Shown here in pieces: positions 15,187-24,267 of a DNA stretch of 35,170 nucleotides. Within the stretch, counting starts at the first letter, position 1. Every line of letters begins with the position of its first letter. The stretch is from positions 1-35,170 of IMG/VR virus record IMGVR_UViG_3300010368_000041. One strand, written 5' to 3'. The stretch comes from a virus. The notes below the pieces were generated by a model. It had not been told where the DNA came from. It saw only the letters and a list, made by a program, of their open reading frames with translations, and made no database searches. A program made the translations under genes and the position numbers.

Positions 15187-17090
15187 TGAGTAATATGTTA
15201 CCAACAGACTACCAATCATTTATACACACATCAAGATATGCGAGGTGGGTAGAAGAAGAAAACCGTAGGGAAAGCTGGCCGGAAACAGTGAGTAGATATA
15301 TTACTAATGTAGTAAAGCCACTATCTTCTGGTTCAAAAATTACTAAACAATTAGAAGAAGCTATACTTAATCTTGATGTTATGCCTAGCATGAGATCTCT
15401 TATGACTGCTGGTGCAGCTGCAAACAGAGACAATACTTGTATGTATAACTGTAGTTATCTACCAGTAGATGATGTTAAATCTTTTGATGAAGCTATGTTT
15501 ATACTACTTTGTGGTACAGGTGTAGGCTTCAGTGTTGAGCGTCAATACATAAATAAACTACCTGAAGTACCAGAGTTATTTGATAGTGATACAACTATCG
15601 TCGTTAGAGATAGCAAGGAAGGGTGGTCTAAAGCCCTCAGACAGGTCATAGCCTTGCTGTATGCAGGTGAGATACCCAAGTGGGACACAACTCTCGTTAG
15701 GCCTGCTGGTGCTCGTCTTAAGACGTTTGGTGGCAGAGCATCTGGACCTGCTCCGTTGATTGATCTATTTAATTTTACTGTTAGTATCTTTACAAATGCC
15801 CAGAGAAGAAAGCTTAACTCTATTGAGTGCCATGATCTTATGTGTAAGATAGGAGAAGTAGTAGTGGTAGGTGGTGTGCGTAGGTCAGCAATGATCTCAT
15901 TATCTAATCTTACTGATGATAGAATGAGACACGCAAAAGATGGAAACTTTTGGGAACTAAATGGTCAACGTCAGTTATCTAATAACTCAGTATGCTATAC
16001 TGAAAAACCTGATGAAGATGCATTGATGAGAGAGTGGGCTGCATTAAAAGCATCAGGTAGTGGAGAACGTGGTATCTTTAATAGACAAGCAAGTAAAGCT
16101 CAAGCTGCTAAGAATGGTAGGAGAGATGTTGAACATGACTTTGGTACTAATCCTTGTAGTGAAATAATACTAAGGCCATATCAATTCTGTAATCTTACTG
16201 AGGTAGTTATACGAGCAACAGATAACCTTGATTCTCTAGCAAATAAAGTTAAGCTTGCTACTATACTAGGTACTATTCAATCTACCTATACTAAGTTTCC
16301 ATACTTACGTAAGATATGGCAAAACAATACAGAAGAAGAAAGGTTACTTGGTGTTAGTCTTACAGGTATTATGGACAACCCTCTTATGACTTCAGAAAAC
16401 AAAGGCTTAAGTAAAACATTAGAACATCTAAAGAGTATTGCTATTAAAACAAATGCTGAATGGGCAAAGCGTTTAGATATACCTATCTCTACTGCTATTA
16501 CTTGTGTTAAACCTAGTGGTACAGTGAGTCAACTTGTAGATAGTGCATCTGGAATACACGCCAGGCACTCACCATACTATATACGTACAGTAAGAGCAGA
16601 TAACAATGATCCTTTAACAGAGTTTATGAAAGCTCAAGGTATACCATCTGAACCTGCTATTGGAAAGGAAGACAGTACAACTATCTTTAGTTTTCCTGTA
16701 CAAGCACCGCCTAAATCAGTAACAAGAAATGATATGACTGCTATTGAGCAATTAAATATGTGGTTAATTTATCAAAGACACTGGACAGAACACAAACCAT
16801 CTGTTACAATATCAGTTAAGAAAGGAGAATGGATACCTGTACAGGCGTTTGTTTGGGAAAACTTTGATGAGATAAGTGGTGTATCTTTTTTACCACACGA
16901 TGATCATATATACCAACAAGCACCTTATCAGGATTGCAACAAGAATGATTATAAGATATTAAAAAGTATTATGCCAAATAAAATTGACTGGTCTAAGCTA
17001 TCAGAGTTTGAAGCTGAAGACACAACTAAGTCATCACAAACCTTTGCTTGCACTGGCGAGGTGTGTGAAATTGTAGACATCAGTGCTTAA
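15186..17090 (+). CDS. nrdJ: B12-dependent class II ribonucleotide reductase
   Basis: A 634-residue monomeric adenosylcobalamin-dependent reductase of the ribonucleoside-triphosphate type, converting ribonucleotides to deoxyribonucleotides. By comparison with the Lactobacillus enzyme: C85 (CMYNCSY) and C335 (FCNLTEV) form the redox pair, C324 and E326 in NPCSEII are the thiyl-radical cysteine and catalytic glutamate, and C622/C627 (CTGEVC) form the C-terminal shuttle. The 11-residue spacing between C324 and C335 matches the reference (408/419). VKPSGTVSQLVDSASGIH is the conserved phosphate-binding region. It is about 100 residues shorter than the reference, with loss in the middle and ends. 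No small subunit is needed, but the host must supply cobalamin. Confidence 0.92.
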   Translation: MSNMLPTDYQSFIHTSRYARWVEEENRRESWPETVSRYITNVVKPLSSGSKITKQLEEAILNLDVMPSMRSLMTAGAAANRDNTCMYNCSYLPVDDVKSFDEAMFILLCGTGVGFSVERQYINKLPEVPELFDSDTTIVVRDSKEGWSKALRQVIALLYAGEIPKWDTTLVRPAGARLKTFGGRASGPAPLIDLFNFTVSIFTNAQRRKLNSIECHDLMCKIGEVVVVGGVRRSAMISLSNLTDDRMRHAKDGNFWELNGQRQLSNNSVCYTEKPDEDALMREWAALKASGSGERGIFNRQASKAQAAKNGRRDVEHDFGTNPCSEIILRPYQFCNLTEVVIRATDNLDSLANKVKLATILGTIQSTYTKFPYLRKIWQNNTEEERLLGVSLTGIMDNPLMTSENKGLSKTLEHLKSIAIKTNAEWAKRLDIPISTAITCVKPSGTVSQLVDSASGIHARHSPYYIRTVRADNNDPLTEFMKAQGIPSEPAIGKEDSTTIFSFPVQAPPKSVTRNDMTAIEQLNMWLIYQRHWTEHKPSVTISVKKGEWIPVQAFVWENFDEISGVSFLPHDDHIYQQAPYQDCNKNDYKILKSIMPNKIDWSKLSEFEAEDTTKSSQTFACTGEVCEIVDISA

Positions 17091-17101
17091 GGAGAACTAA
17101 A

Positions 17102-17368
17102 ATGAGTGAAGATAAAGAAAATAAAATTACAATTGATGATGCTGAGTACGCAATCGATGACATGACAGATGAACAAAAGGCTATGGTTAATCTCGTAGAC
17201 TTAAATTTAAAAGTCACAAATAGTATTGCTGCACAAGCAGCTCAAATTAATCATCAACTTGACTGTTTAAAACAAGTAGGTCAAGTAAGAATTGAGCAGT
17301 TAAAAAACTCACTAAAATCTGAAACAACTGAAGGTGAAAAGAAAGATGCAGAAAAGTCTAAAAAGTGA
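17102..17368 (+). CDS. Hypothetical helical protein
   Basis: An 88-residue acidic protein. It starts with a short beta hairpin (ITIDDAEYAIDDMTDEQKAM), a pattern seen in small uncharacterised phage proteins, followed by a long helix with a heptad look (residues 27-70) and a Lys/Glu-rich tail. It may dimerise as a coiled coil. AAGGAG at about 17089-17094 supports the start. It overlaps the DUF3310 gene by 23 bases. Confidence 0.65.
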   Translation: MSEDKENKITIDDAEYAIDDMTDEQKAMVNLVDLNLKVTNSIAAQAAQINHQLDCLKQVGQVRIEQLKNSLKSETTEGEKKDAEKSKK

Positions 17369-17600
17369 TGTGGATTTTAATCCTGTTAGTAAACCATTAC
17401 ACTACAATCAGAATAGTCTAGAATGTATTGAAGCTATTGAGGCTTTAATATCTACGATAGATAAAAGATATGCCTACCACGCAGGTACTGTACTTAAGTA
17501 CCTGTGGCGGTTTGAATACAAGAATGGCTTAGAAGATCTACATAAATGTGAATGGTATTTAGAAAGATTAATCAGTAAATATAAGGAGGTTCACAAATGA
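17346..17600 (+). CDS. DUF3310 family protein
   Basis: An 84-residue protein that fits DUF3310, a phage family of unknown function often labelled nucleotide-kinase-like without firm proof. Signature parts: VSKPLHYNQNSLECIEAIEA, an HAGTVLKYLWRFEYKNGLED block, and HKCEWYLERLI. Start chosen at ATG 17346, 11 bases after AAGG (17331-17334); a GTG at 17334 in the same frame is possible. Family members usually sit among phage nucleotide and replication genes, as here. Confidence 0.78.
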   Translation: MQKSLKSDVDFNPVSKPLHYNQNSLECIEAIEALISTIDKRYAYHAGTVLKYLWRFEYKNGLEDLHKCEWYLERLISKYKEVHK

Positions 17601-17773
17601 AACCATTTGAAGAAGGTAAGTTAGCTTTTCGTAAAGGTACTCTTGGTAATCCTTATCCTATTAATAGTAAAAATAATAGAGACTGGGAGTATGGTTTTAA
17701 TATAGCCTACTTTAGAAACCTAGAGAGGGTAAAAAAGAATGAAAGACAAGAGGCATCTAAGTCTAGAGGATGA
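17597..17773 (+). CDS. Small Rmf-like protein
   Basis: A 58-residue basic protein starting in the DUF3310 stop (ATGA) with GGAGG at 17585-17589. The pattern EEGKLAFRKG, then NPYP, then RDWEYGFNIAYFRN resembles ribosome-modulation-factor-like small proteins (AF.AG...CPYP....R..W..GW). Rmf itself dimerises and silences ribosomes; whether this protein binds ribosomes is unknown. It overlaps the next gene by 35 bases in another frame. Confidence 0.6.
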   Translation: MKPFEEGKLAFRKGTLGNPYPINSKNNRDWEYGFNIAYFRNLERVKKNERQEASKSRG

Positions 17774-17963
17774 GGCTAAGAAGTTTACTAAGCGTAAGCG
17801 TAACCCTAGAACAATAAAACCCCTGACTACAAGGAGATACCTAGCTGGACAAGCTCTAGCTGGGTTACTCTCTGGTGGTCGAGGGGTCGGTCGTATGCAT
17901 GATGTTAAGAAATCAGCATATGATTGGGCAGACTTTATGTTAGATGATGACAGTGAGGATTAA
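17739..17963 (+). CDS. Hypothetical basic protein, last rightward gene
   Basis: A 74-residue protein, basic in the first half (KKFTKRKRNPRTIKPLTTRR), Gly-rich in the middle and acidic at the end (DDDSED). GAGAGGG at 17723-17729 supports the ATG. Its stop overlaps the stop of the convergent leftward gene by 4 bases, with no intergenic terminator. Function unknown; a nucleic-acid-binding role would suit the charge. Confidence 0.6.
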   Translation: MKDKRHLSLEDEAKKFTKRKRNPRTIKPLTTRRYLAGQALAGLLSGGRGVGRMHDVKKSAYDWADFMLDDDSED

Positions 17964-20900
17964 TTTTTTATTCTCTTTAACATACTATCTTGTTTTTCTA
18001 TTGTTTTTATTTTTTCTAGTAATGCTTCTAACTGTGTTACTCCTTTTGTTTTAAAAGGAGATTGTAATTCTTCTTCATCTAATATAGGAAACATAGTTAA
18101 TATTTCTTCTATAGCATCATACTTAGTTCTTAAATTAATATTTTTATCGGGAAACAATTCTTTTACCGCCTGATTAAAAGCTGCATTAGTAGTTCCAAGT
18201 ATATCATTTACAATTAAATAATTTTTATCTTCTCTACTATTAGATTTTTTTAGAGTGCTCATTATATTATCTCTAGCTCTACTAGTTATTATCTTAATAG
18301 CTTTTTCTTTATTTTTTTGACTTAGCTCATTAATATTTATTCCTTTAGCTTCACCATCAAAAAATATTTGAGTTTGGTTATTTAATTCATTTCTTAAAAC
18401 ATCATTTAATGCACTTGTTAATTCACCTGGCCCTCTTACTTTTATATTATCTGGTGATGGTGCACCTAAAAATTTAGGTGCGTAGGCTCTTATACCAGCA
18501 GAATTTAAAAGTTGTAGAAATAAAGTAGGTTCTTTTAGAGATCTAGTACCAAATACTAAAGTACCTAAGTCATTTGTTTTTTCTTCCCATATTGAAACTT
18601 TTTTAAAAGGCTCTCGTAATTCTTCAGGTAGTATAGCTGTACCACTAAAATCTTCAAAAGCTTTTATAATACTGTCTACATATTTTAAAGAGTAATTTAA
18701 ATTTCTATTACCTTGATTTAAATCAGGTACTACTTCATCACCTCTATAGTTTTTAATTGTTTGATTGAGAGGATCTAAAAATCTAGTTCCCCCTGCTCCA
18801 AGTTGACTAGCTGCCCTACCACTTAAGTCTACAGCAGCTTGTAATATAAATCCAAGATTACCTCCAGTAGTATAATTGTCATCTTCAAGCATATCTATTA
18901 TAAATCTAGATTCAGATGTAATATTTTTTACACTTCTAATATTAGAAGTACCTAACTGCTCACCTAAATCTATCCATAAACGTGCTGGTATACCTTCAAA
19001 ATTTACATTATCTAAAAAATTAGGGTCATCACTAAGTTGAGATTCATTTTTAATATTATTAATATATTTCATTAAATTATTTTTGTTACCAAAATCAAAA
19101 TTTTCAAAAGCTTTATTACTATCAGAGCCTTTATTTCTTATCTCTAATATTTTATGAGCAGACATTTGATCTATAATACGAACTATAGATTCAGGGAAAT
19201 CATACTGTCTTTCAGAAATACTTCCATCATTATTTTGTTGCATATTCCAAGTTAAACCATTTTTAACTCTGTATATTGGATGATCTATATATTCTTCACC
19301 AGCACCTACTGCACTTAAATCATCTATTGAACCTCCAGCTATAAACTTAGTACCTTGATAAGCATAAAATGCTACAGCTCTAGTAAGTAATTCTGTATCA
19401 CTAGGGTCTCCTATATTAATTAACTCATCAGGAGTCTTATTAGTTATTCCTGTTTTCTTTGCAATCCTATGTATTTTTCTGCGTATATAATTAACGCCAG
19501 TTAAATCACCTGTAATTTTTGCAGCTGTATTCATAAAACTTGCAAAAGGTATTGGAATACCTACAAGACCTTTAGTATGTTTTTCAAACCAACCTGCTAC
19601 ACCAGCGAGTACAGTTTTTGTAGTTTTAGCTCTCATTTCCCAGTTGTTAGATGCAGTTGCATCTCTAGTTCTTTGTAATGCAGGTGCTATTATTTCATCT
19701 TGAAAATCTTTTCTTGCTACTATTTGAAATACATCTGGCTGATCAAAAAATTTAACTGGATCTGTACCATATTTTTTACGTATTAGTTTATTAACTTCTG
19801 TACCAAATGTCCAAAGTTTAGTTACTTCATCTTGTAGCTTAATCATATTTACAGTTTGTATAAATTGAGTAGCTTTATCTACAGTACGCCAAGCCGCTGC
19901 AGTAGGTACTTTTTCTAGATTAAATGCTGTTGCTGCACTTCTAACATTATGTGAACCACCGATGGTTGAAAAAAGTTCTTTTTCTGCTTTTGGATTTAAT
20001 TCAAATATAAACTTTGCAAAATTAATTGGTAACTCTGGTGTAAATATATCAAGTCCTCTATTAAGAGTACCTGTCATAGTTCCAAAACCCTCACGCCAAT
20101 ACTTTGCAGCAGCAGCTTGCCCTTCAACACTGTCATCAAATACTTTAGAAAGTGCAGACCTACCCATATCAAATGCACCAAGTGCTGTATCACCTAACAT
20201 ATTATAAGCTGAAGTATATGCAAAACCTTTTATGTTTGCACCTGTAGTTGCAGGGTGAGATGTTAATAATCTTTTATAAATCCCAATCATAAAATTAAGT
20301 CTTTCTGGAGGTAAAACTTTTTCTAAATCTTGATTAGTTATTATTTTTACTTTATCTGCATCACTTAAAAATCCTAGTTGTTCTATTTTAGATAAGTATC
20401 CTCTAAGACCTAATGACTTACCTGCTTGACTTGCTTGATTTATAAAATGTGCAGATAAGCTAACAGCACTTTGCTGCTTACCACTCTTTGTAAATGTGGA
20501 TGGAAACTTTAAACCTGTAGAATTTTCAAACTCTTTTATTAATTCTCTTTGTACTTTAGGTGGTATAAAATCTATTGCTAAAGCAAAGGCATTTGTTGTT
20601 CCACCCTTACCATCGAATTGAGAACTATGAACAGTCCAACCTGCTTCTTTTAATATTTGATAATAACCTTTTACTGCTTGATTACCATTTTCATCTGGCT
20701 TAGATCCTTTCCAAAAGAAATCAAAAAATAAATTTAAAACTTCATCATTAGTATATTCTTCATTCCTTTTAGCAACACGTTTACCTGCTACAATTTTACT
20801 TTCTTCCCAGCTTCTAAAATAGTTTGCTGGTTTATTATCATCTATTCTACCTTTTACAACTTTTCCTTTAGGACTTAAAGTTCCAAACTTTAAATTAAAA

Positions 20901-22183
20901 TTTTCTAGTAAATTTTTCATTACTTTAGGTGATTCTATTGTATCTTTAATGGCTTGTTCTAATCTTTTCTTACCCCCAGTTATAAAAGCTGAATCATATT
21001 TACGGTAATGAAACATAGAAAAATTAATGTCTTGATTTTTTTTAAGCTCTCTTAGACCTTTTATTTTTTTACCTCCATAATAAATTCCAGGGACAATAAG
21101 AGAAGACATTGCTACAAACCATAGTTGATTAGGATCAAACTCTTCTTGAGAACCTGCTCTAATATTAGTGTTTTGGTAGGCAACATTTACACCAGAATTA
21201 ACTGCTATCTCAGGTAAAAGTAAACTTGTAGTACCTAATAGAGTAGCTGCTTTTTTGTTTGCTATACCTAATGCTTCTTTTACAGGAATATTTTTTTTAA
21301 TAGAAATATTTTTTGCGTATGCTTTTTTAAGTTTATTTAGTGCTAGCTTACGACTAGCAGCACTTATACCTGGTGCTGCAATTTTACTTAAACCTATTGT
21401 AAAAATTATTGCTGGGTCTAGTAGTGCAGCACTGCCATAATCTATTAACCCATCTAAAATTTCAGATCTTTCCCCAGAAAATATACTTTGCATACTATCA
21501 TGTAGTATATAACCAGCACCTAATGCTGCTCTTGTTGGATCATCTGCTGCTAACATATAAGTTAATTCATTTATAGTTGTAGCTGTGTTACCACCAGAAA
21601 AGTTTCTTTGATGATTTTGATACATCTCATAAACTTTTTCAAAAGGCATTTTTCTAAAGTCTCTATCAAACCCAGGATCTGATGCAAGTGTAACAAGGTT
21701 TTTAGATCTTTGTAAGTACTTTACGTAATCATCTCTCCATCTGTTTTCCATAAATTGATAGACTACTTCCCTAAGATCCGCACCTTTTACTGGATCAAAA
21801 ATATCCTTTTCTGTTAAGCCCTCATTGTTATACCTATGCTTAATAATTTCTCTAACGTTACCTATAGCCCAAGGAACATCTGTCTTATTTTTTTCTTTCC
21901 AAGCTTTATTCATTTCTAATTCATGAGAGGATTTATAGTTAGGAGATATAACATGAGATCCACTCTCAGAAAGTGGGTGATCTGTATTTAAAAAAGGTGA
22001 CAGTTGATCTGGATTTACTGGCTCTGTTTTTATAGGACCAATCTCCAAGATTTCTTCTTTATCTTCTTCAGGTTGCATACTTAATGAAACAGCAGGATTA
22101 AAAGTTTTTATCCAAGACGATGCTGCCTCTTTTGGATCTATTTTTATAGGGCCAATCTCTAAGATTTCTTGAGCAGTATCCAT
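17960..22183 (-). CDS. Large internal virion protein (putative)
   Basis: A 1407-residue protein, last gene of the leftward structural block. Size, position after other virion-type genes and mixed hydrophobic helices (for example LDPAIIFTIGLSKIAAPG and ATLLGTTSLLLPEIAV) fit podoviral internal or ejection proteins such as T7 gp15/gp16, which enter the host envelope with DNA. No lysozyme or transglycosylase motif was found. The first 60 residues hold a duplicated 12-residue motif, EILEIGPIKIDP (6-17) and EILEIGPIKTEP (44-55). The rest is Asn/Lys-rich and probably helical. It is only five bases downstream of the preceding gene, with a weak GGGG site. Confidence 0.6.
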   Translation of the reverse strand: MDTAQEILEIGPIKIDPKEAASSWIKTFNPAVSLSMQPEEDKEEILEIGPIKTEPVNPDQLSPFLNTDHPLSESGSHVISPNYKSSHELEMNKAWKEKNKTDVPWAIGNVREIIKHRYNNEGLTEKDIFDPVKGADLREVVYQFMENRWRDDYVKYLQRSKNLVTLASDPGFDRDFRKMPFEKVYEMYQNHQRNFSGGNTATTINELTYMLAADDPTRAALGAGYILHDSMQSIFSGERSEILDGLIDYGSAALLDPAIIFTIGLSKIAAPGISAASRKLALNKLKKAYAKNISIKKNIPVKEALGIANKKAATLLGTTSLLLPEIAVNSGVNVAYQNTNIRAGSQEEFDPNQLWFVAMSSLIVPGIYYGGKKIKGLRELKKNQDINFSMFHYRKYDSAFITGGKKRLEQAIKDTIESPKVMKNLLENFNLKFGTLSPKGKVVKGRIDDNKPANYFRSWEESKIVAGKRVAKRNEEYTNDEVLNLFFDFFWKGSKPDENGNQAVKGYYQILKEAGWTVHSSQFDGKGGTTNAFALAIDFIPPKVQRELIKEFENSTGLKFPSTFTKSGKQQSAVSLSAHFINQASQAGKSLGLRGYLSKIEQLGFLSDADKVKIITNQDLEKVLPPERLNFMIGIYKRLLTSHPATTGANIKGFAYTSAYNMLGDTALGAFDMGRSALSKVFDDSVEGQAAAAKYWREGFGTMTGTLNRGLDIFTPELPINFAKFIFELNPKAEKELFSTIGGSHNVRSAATAFNLEKVPTAAAWRTVDKATQFIQTVNMIKLQDEVTKLWTFGTEVNKLIRKKYGTDPVKFFDQPDVFQIVARKDFQDEIIAPALQRTRDATASNNWEMRAKTTKTVLAGVAGWFEKHTKGLVGIPIPFASFMNTAAKITGDLTGVNYIRRKIHRIAKKTGITNKTPDELINIGDPSDTELLTRAVAFYAYQGTKFIAGGSIDDLSAVGAGEEYIDHPIYRVKNGLTWNMQQNNDGSISERQYDFPESIVRIIDQMSAHKILEIRNKGSDSNKAFENFDFGNKNNLMKYINNIKNESQLSDDPNFLDNVNFEGIPARLWIDLGEQLGTSNIRSVKNITSESRFIIDMLEDDNYTTGGNLGFILQAAVDLSGRAASQLGAGGTRFLDPLNQTIKNYRGDEVVPDLNQGNRNLNYSLKYVDSIIKAFEDFSGTAILPEELREPFKKVSIWEEKTNDLGTLVFGTRSLKEPTLFLQLLNSAGIRAYAPKFLGAPSPDNIKVRGPGELTSALNDVLRNELNNQTQIFFDGEAKGININELSQKNKEKAIKIITSRARDNIMSTLKKSNSREDKNYLIVNDILGTTNAAFNQAVKELFPDKNINLRTKYDAIEEILTMFPILDEEELQSPFKTKGVTQLEALLEKIKTIEKQDSMLKRIKN

Positions 22184-22188
22184 TATTA

Positions 22189-23367
22189 TTAATACCCCAT
22201 TCTTATTTTTTGTCTAACATACTCATACATAGGAGAACCAGGAGCACCTTGGGTTACAGTTTTTCTCATCATTACTTCAACAATACTACCTTCAGGTATT
22301 AATTTTATTCCAGTTTCATTAAAGTAATTTCTTATTTGTTTATAAGGATTATTTTTTCCTGCATACCACTCACCATCTTCAAGTTTATATATTGCTTCTT
22401 GAGCTGGATTACCCCAAAAATTATAATTAACACCCCCACCTGGCTCTTTATCACCTATTAAATCAATAGACATTCCTTGCCTAAGTTGATTAGCTTTATT
22501 TACAAGATTAACTATGTAAGGATTTTCTGCAATATTTTCCTGACCTGCAAAAATAGTATCAGGTTCAATTACACCTGTAAAAGCAAGTTTTTTAGCAGCA
22601 GTACTATTTTCTACATCATTTAAATAAGTCTTGTATGTAGCAATCCACTGCTTAAAACCTATTGGTATATTACTTGATCGTGATACATTGATATTGTCAA
22701 CCTCTTGTTTTATAACCTCCATGCTTTCGTTATGACTTAACATCATTAACTCATTAGCATTTTTTATTTCTGCTCCTGAAGCAAATGGCATAACAGATAC
22801 AGTGTGTATATTTGCAGTTGGTAACGATGCAGCTTTTATGTCTCTTTTTATTTTTGACATTATTTCAGGGTATTGTTCCCAAGTTTCTTTAGTTATACCT
22901 AACTGTAAAGATCTATTTATAATATTTTCTAACATTAAATTTTCATCACCCCCAGGTAAAATATTTATACCTGCGTATAATTCACCATTTCTATCTTTAT
23001 TTATTTTACTTGATGCCCCTGACTCAACAAGTTTATTATGTGTTTCTCTAACAGCTTTTAATAAATTACTTTGAATTTCAGGATTGTTTGTAGCAAGAAT
23101 TGGAGTTAAAAAATCATCGTTAAAATAATTCTTTAGATCTTTTACAAGATCTCCTTTAATTGAAAGATTAGTAGTACGTTTACTACCACTAGAAAATATA
23201 TCTTTATTCGTTTTCATTAGTGTCTGAATTTTTTTTAATTGGCTGTTAGCCTCTTCAGCTTTTCTTAATCTTTCTTCTTGGTCTTTTTGAAGATCTAATT
23301 TTTCCTGTCTGTACTTAGCCTCATCAACTGCTTGCATACCTAACCAAATACCTTCCCAAGCTCCCAT
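22189..23367 (-). CDS. Putative virion structural protein
   Basis: A 392-residue protein with no recognised catalytic motif. Residues 12-55 form a strongly charged helix (QEKLDLQKDQEERLRKAEEA), probably a coiled coil that multimerises. The remainder mixes helices and strands and ends with a basic strand. It starts by TAATG overlap with the preceding gene and immediately precedes the 1407-residue protein, so both may form the internal core or the ejection apparatus. The specific role cannot be told. Confidence 0.5.
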   Translation of the reverse strand: MGAWEGIWLGMQAVDEAKYRQEKLDLQKDQEERLRKAEEANSQLKKIQTLMKTNKDIFSSGSKRTTNLSIKGDLVKDLKNYFNDDFLTPILATNNPEIQSNLLKAVRETHNKLVESGASSKINKDRNGELYAGINILPGGDENLMLENIINRSLQLGITKETWEQYPEIMSKIKRDIKAASLPTANIHTVSVMPFASGAEIKNANELMMLSHNESMEVIKQEVDNINVSRSSNIPIGFKQWIATYKTYLNDVENSTAAKKLAFTGVIEPDTIFAGQENIAENPYIVNLVNKANQLRQGMSIDLIGDKEPGGGVNYNFWGNPAQEAIYKLEDGEWYAGKNNPYKQIRNYFNETGIKLIPEGSIVEVMMRKTVTQGAPGSPMYEYVRQKIRMGY

Positions 23368-23951
23368 TACATAACACTCCCTTGTCTAGTCATAAGTCCT
23401 TGAGGTTGTGCTTCAGGCATAACTTCAGTCATCTCCTCAGGCATTTCTTTAGGCATCTCCTCAGGCATTTCTTTAGGCATCTCCTCAGGTATATCTTGTG
23501 ACATATTTATACTCATACCTTCAGGCATTTCTTCAGGTATGTCTTCTTCTTTAATTTTCTTTAAAAGTTTTTCTGATTTCTTTTGTCTTATACTATATTC
23601 TATATCTGTACGATCCATGTCTTCTTCAGCAAAACCTTCATTGTAATCTATATCAGCTCTATCAGCATGGCCTTTAATAAACTCATGTATTACTGGTGCA
23701 ATTAATAAACTAACATCAACAGTATGTATACCTTCTGAGACACCCATACGAAGTATACCACTTACTAATGTAACCAGATCTATATCTAACTCTAACATAT
23801 CTAAAGCAGATGTAATTTTTTTAGGTTCATTTAATTGTTCTAAGTGATACATCGCTGCATCAAATGGCTTTGTGTACTTAGGTGGATTTTCCCAAGGATA
23901 AGCTTTAGGCTCTCCTGTTAGAGATTGTCCTGGTATTGGTTGATTAATCAT
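23367..23951 (-). CDS. IPGQSLT-motif structural protein with MPEE repeats
   Basis: A 194-residue protein beginning MINQPIPGQSLTGEPKAYPW. This N-terminus recurs, from memory, in uncharacterised virion proteins of many marine phages. The middle is helical, and a Lys/Glu helix leads into a low-complexity tail of EEMPKEMP repeats (about residues 135-180). It starts within the preceding stop (TAATG) with GGAG about 8 bases upstream. Probably a neck, tail or scaffold component. Confidence 0.6.
   Translation of the reverse strand: MINQPIPGQSLTGEPKAYPWENPPKYTKPFDAAMYHLEQLNEPKKITSALDMLELDIDLVTLVSGILRMGVSEGIHTVDVSLLIAPVIHEFIKGHADRADIDYNEGFAEEDMDRTDIEYSIRQKKSEKLLKKIKEEDIPEEMPEGMSINMSQDIPEEMPKEMPEEMPKEMPEEMTEVMPEAQPQGLMTRQGSVM
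23430..23489. repeat. 24-bp tandem repeat, about 2.5 copies
   Basis: Two exact 24-base units (23430-23453 and 23454-23477) and a half unit (23478-23489). They encode the 8-residue repeat of Glu-Glu-Met-Pro-Lys-Glu-Met-Pro on the minus strand. The unit is a multiple of three, so copy changes keep the frame. Confidence 0.85.
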
Positions 23952-24253
23952 TAAGATTCTCCGGATATTATATTACTTTTTAATTCTTCATTCTGCTTTC
24001 TAACTTGATTAAATAATAAAGTTAACTCACCTATACTTTCTTGAGTCTTAGCAGTTTTCTTTGACGTATTAGACATAAGACTTTTTAAACCTTTTTTTGC
24101 AGACTCATTTTCTAATAACCTTGGATTAATACTCTCTGCTTGTGGTATACCAAACATAGGATCTAATTTTCCTAATCTAAAGTAAGCTGTATCATCTGCT
24201 TTGTAAGCTCTATCAGCTGCTTTGTAAGTTCTTTCATAAGTAAGTTTTGACAT
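23951..24253 (-). CDS. Hypothetical structural-block protein
   Basis: A 100-residue protein, basic and mainly helical, with a short repeat at the start (YKAADRAYKADDTAY) and a likely coiled coil at the end. It sits between the repeat-rich 1056-residue protein and the IPGQSLT protein, with translational coupling to the latter. No family recognised. Confidence 0.6.
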   Translation of the reverse strand: MSKLTYERTYKAADRAYKADDTAYFRLGKLDPMFGIPQAESINPRLLENESAKKGLKSLMSNTSKKTAKTQESIGELTLLFNQVRKQNEELKSNIISGES

Positions 24254-24267
24254 TCTATAATCCTAAA

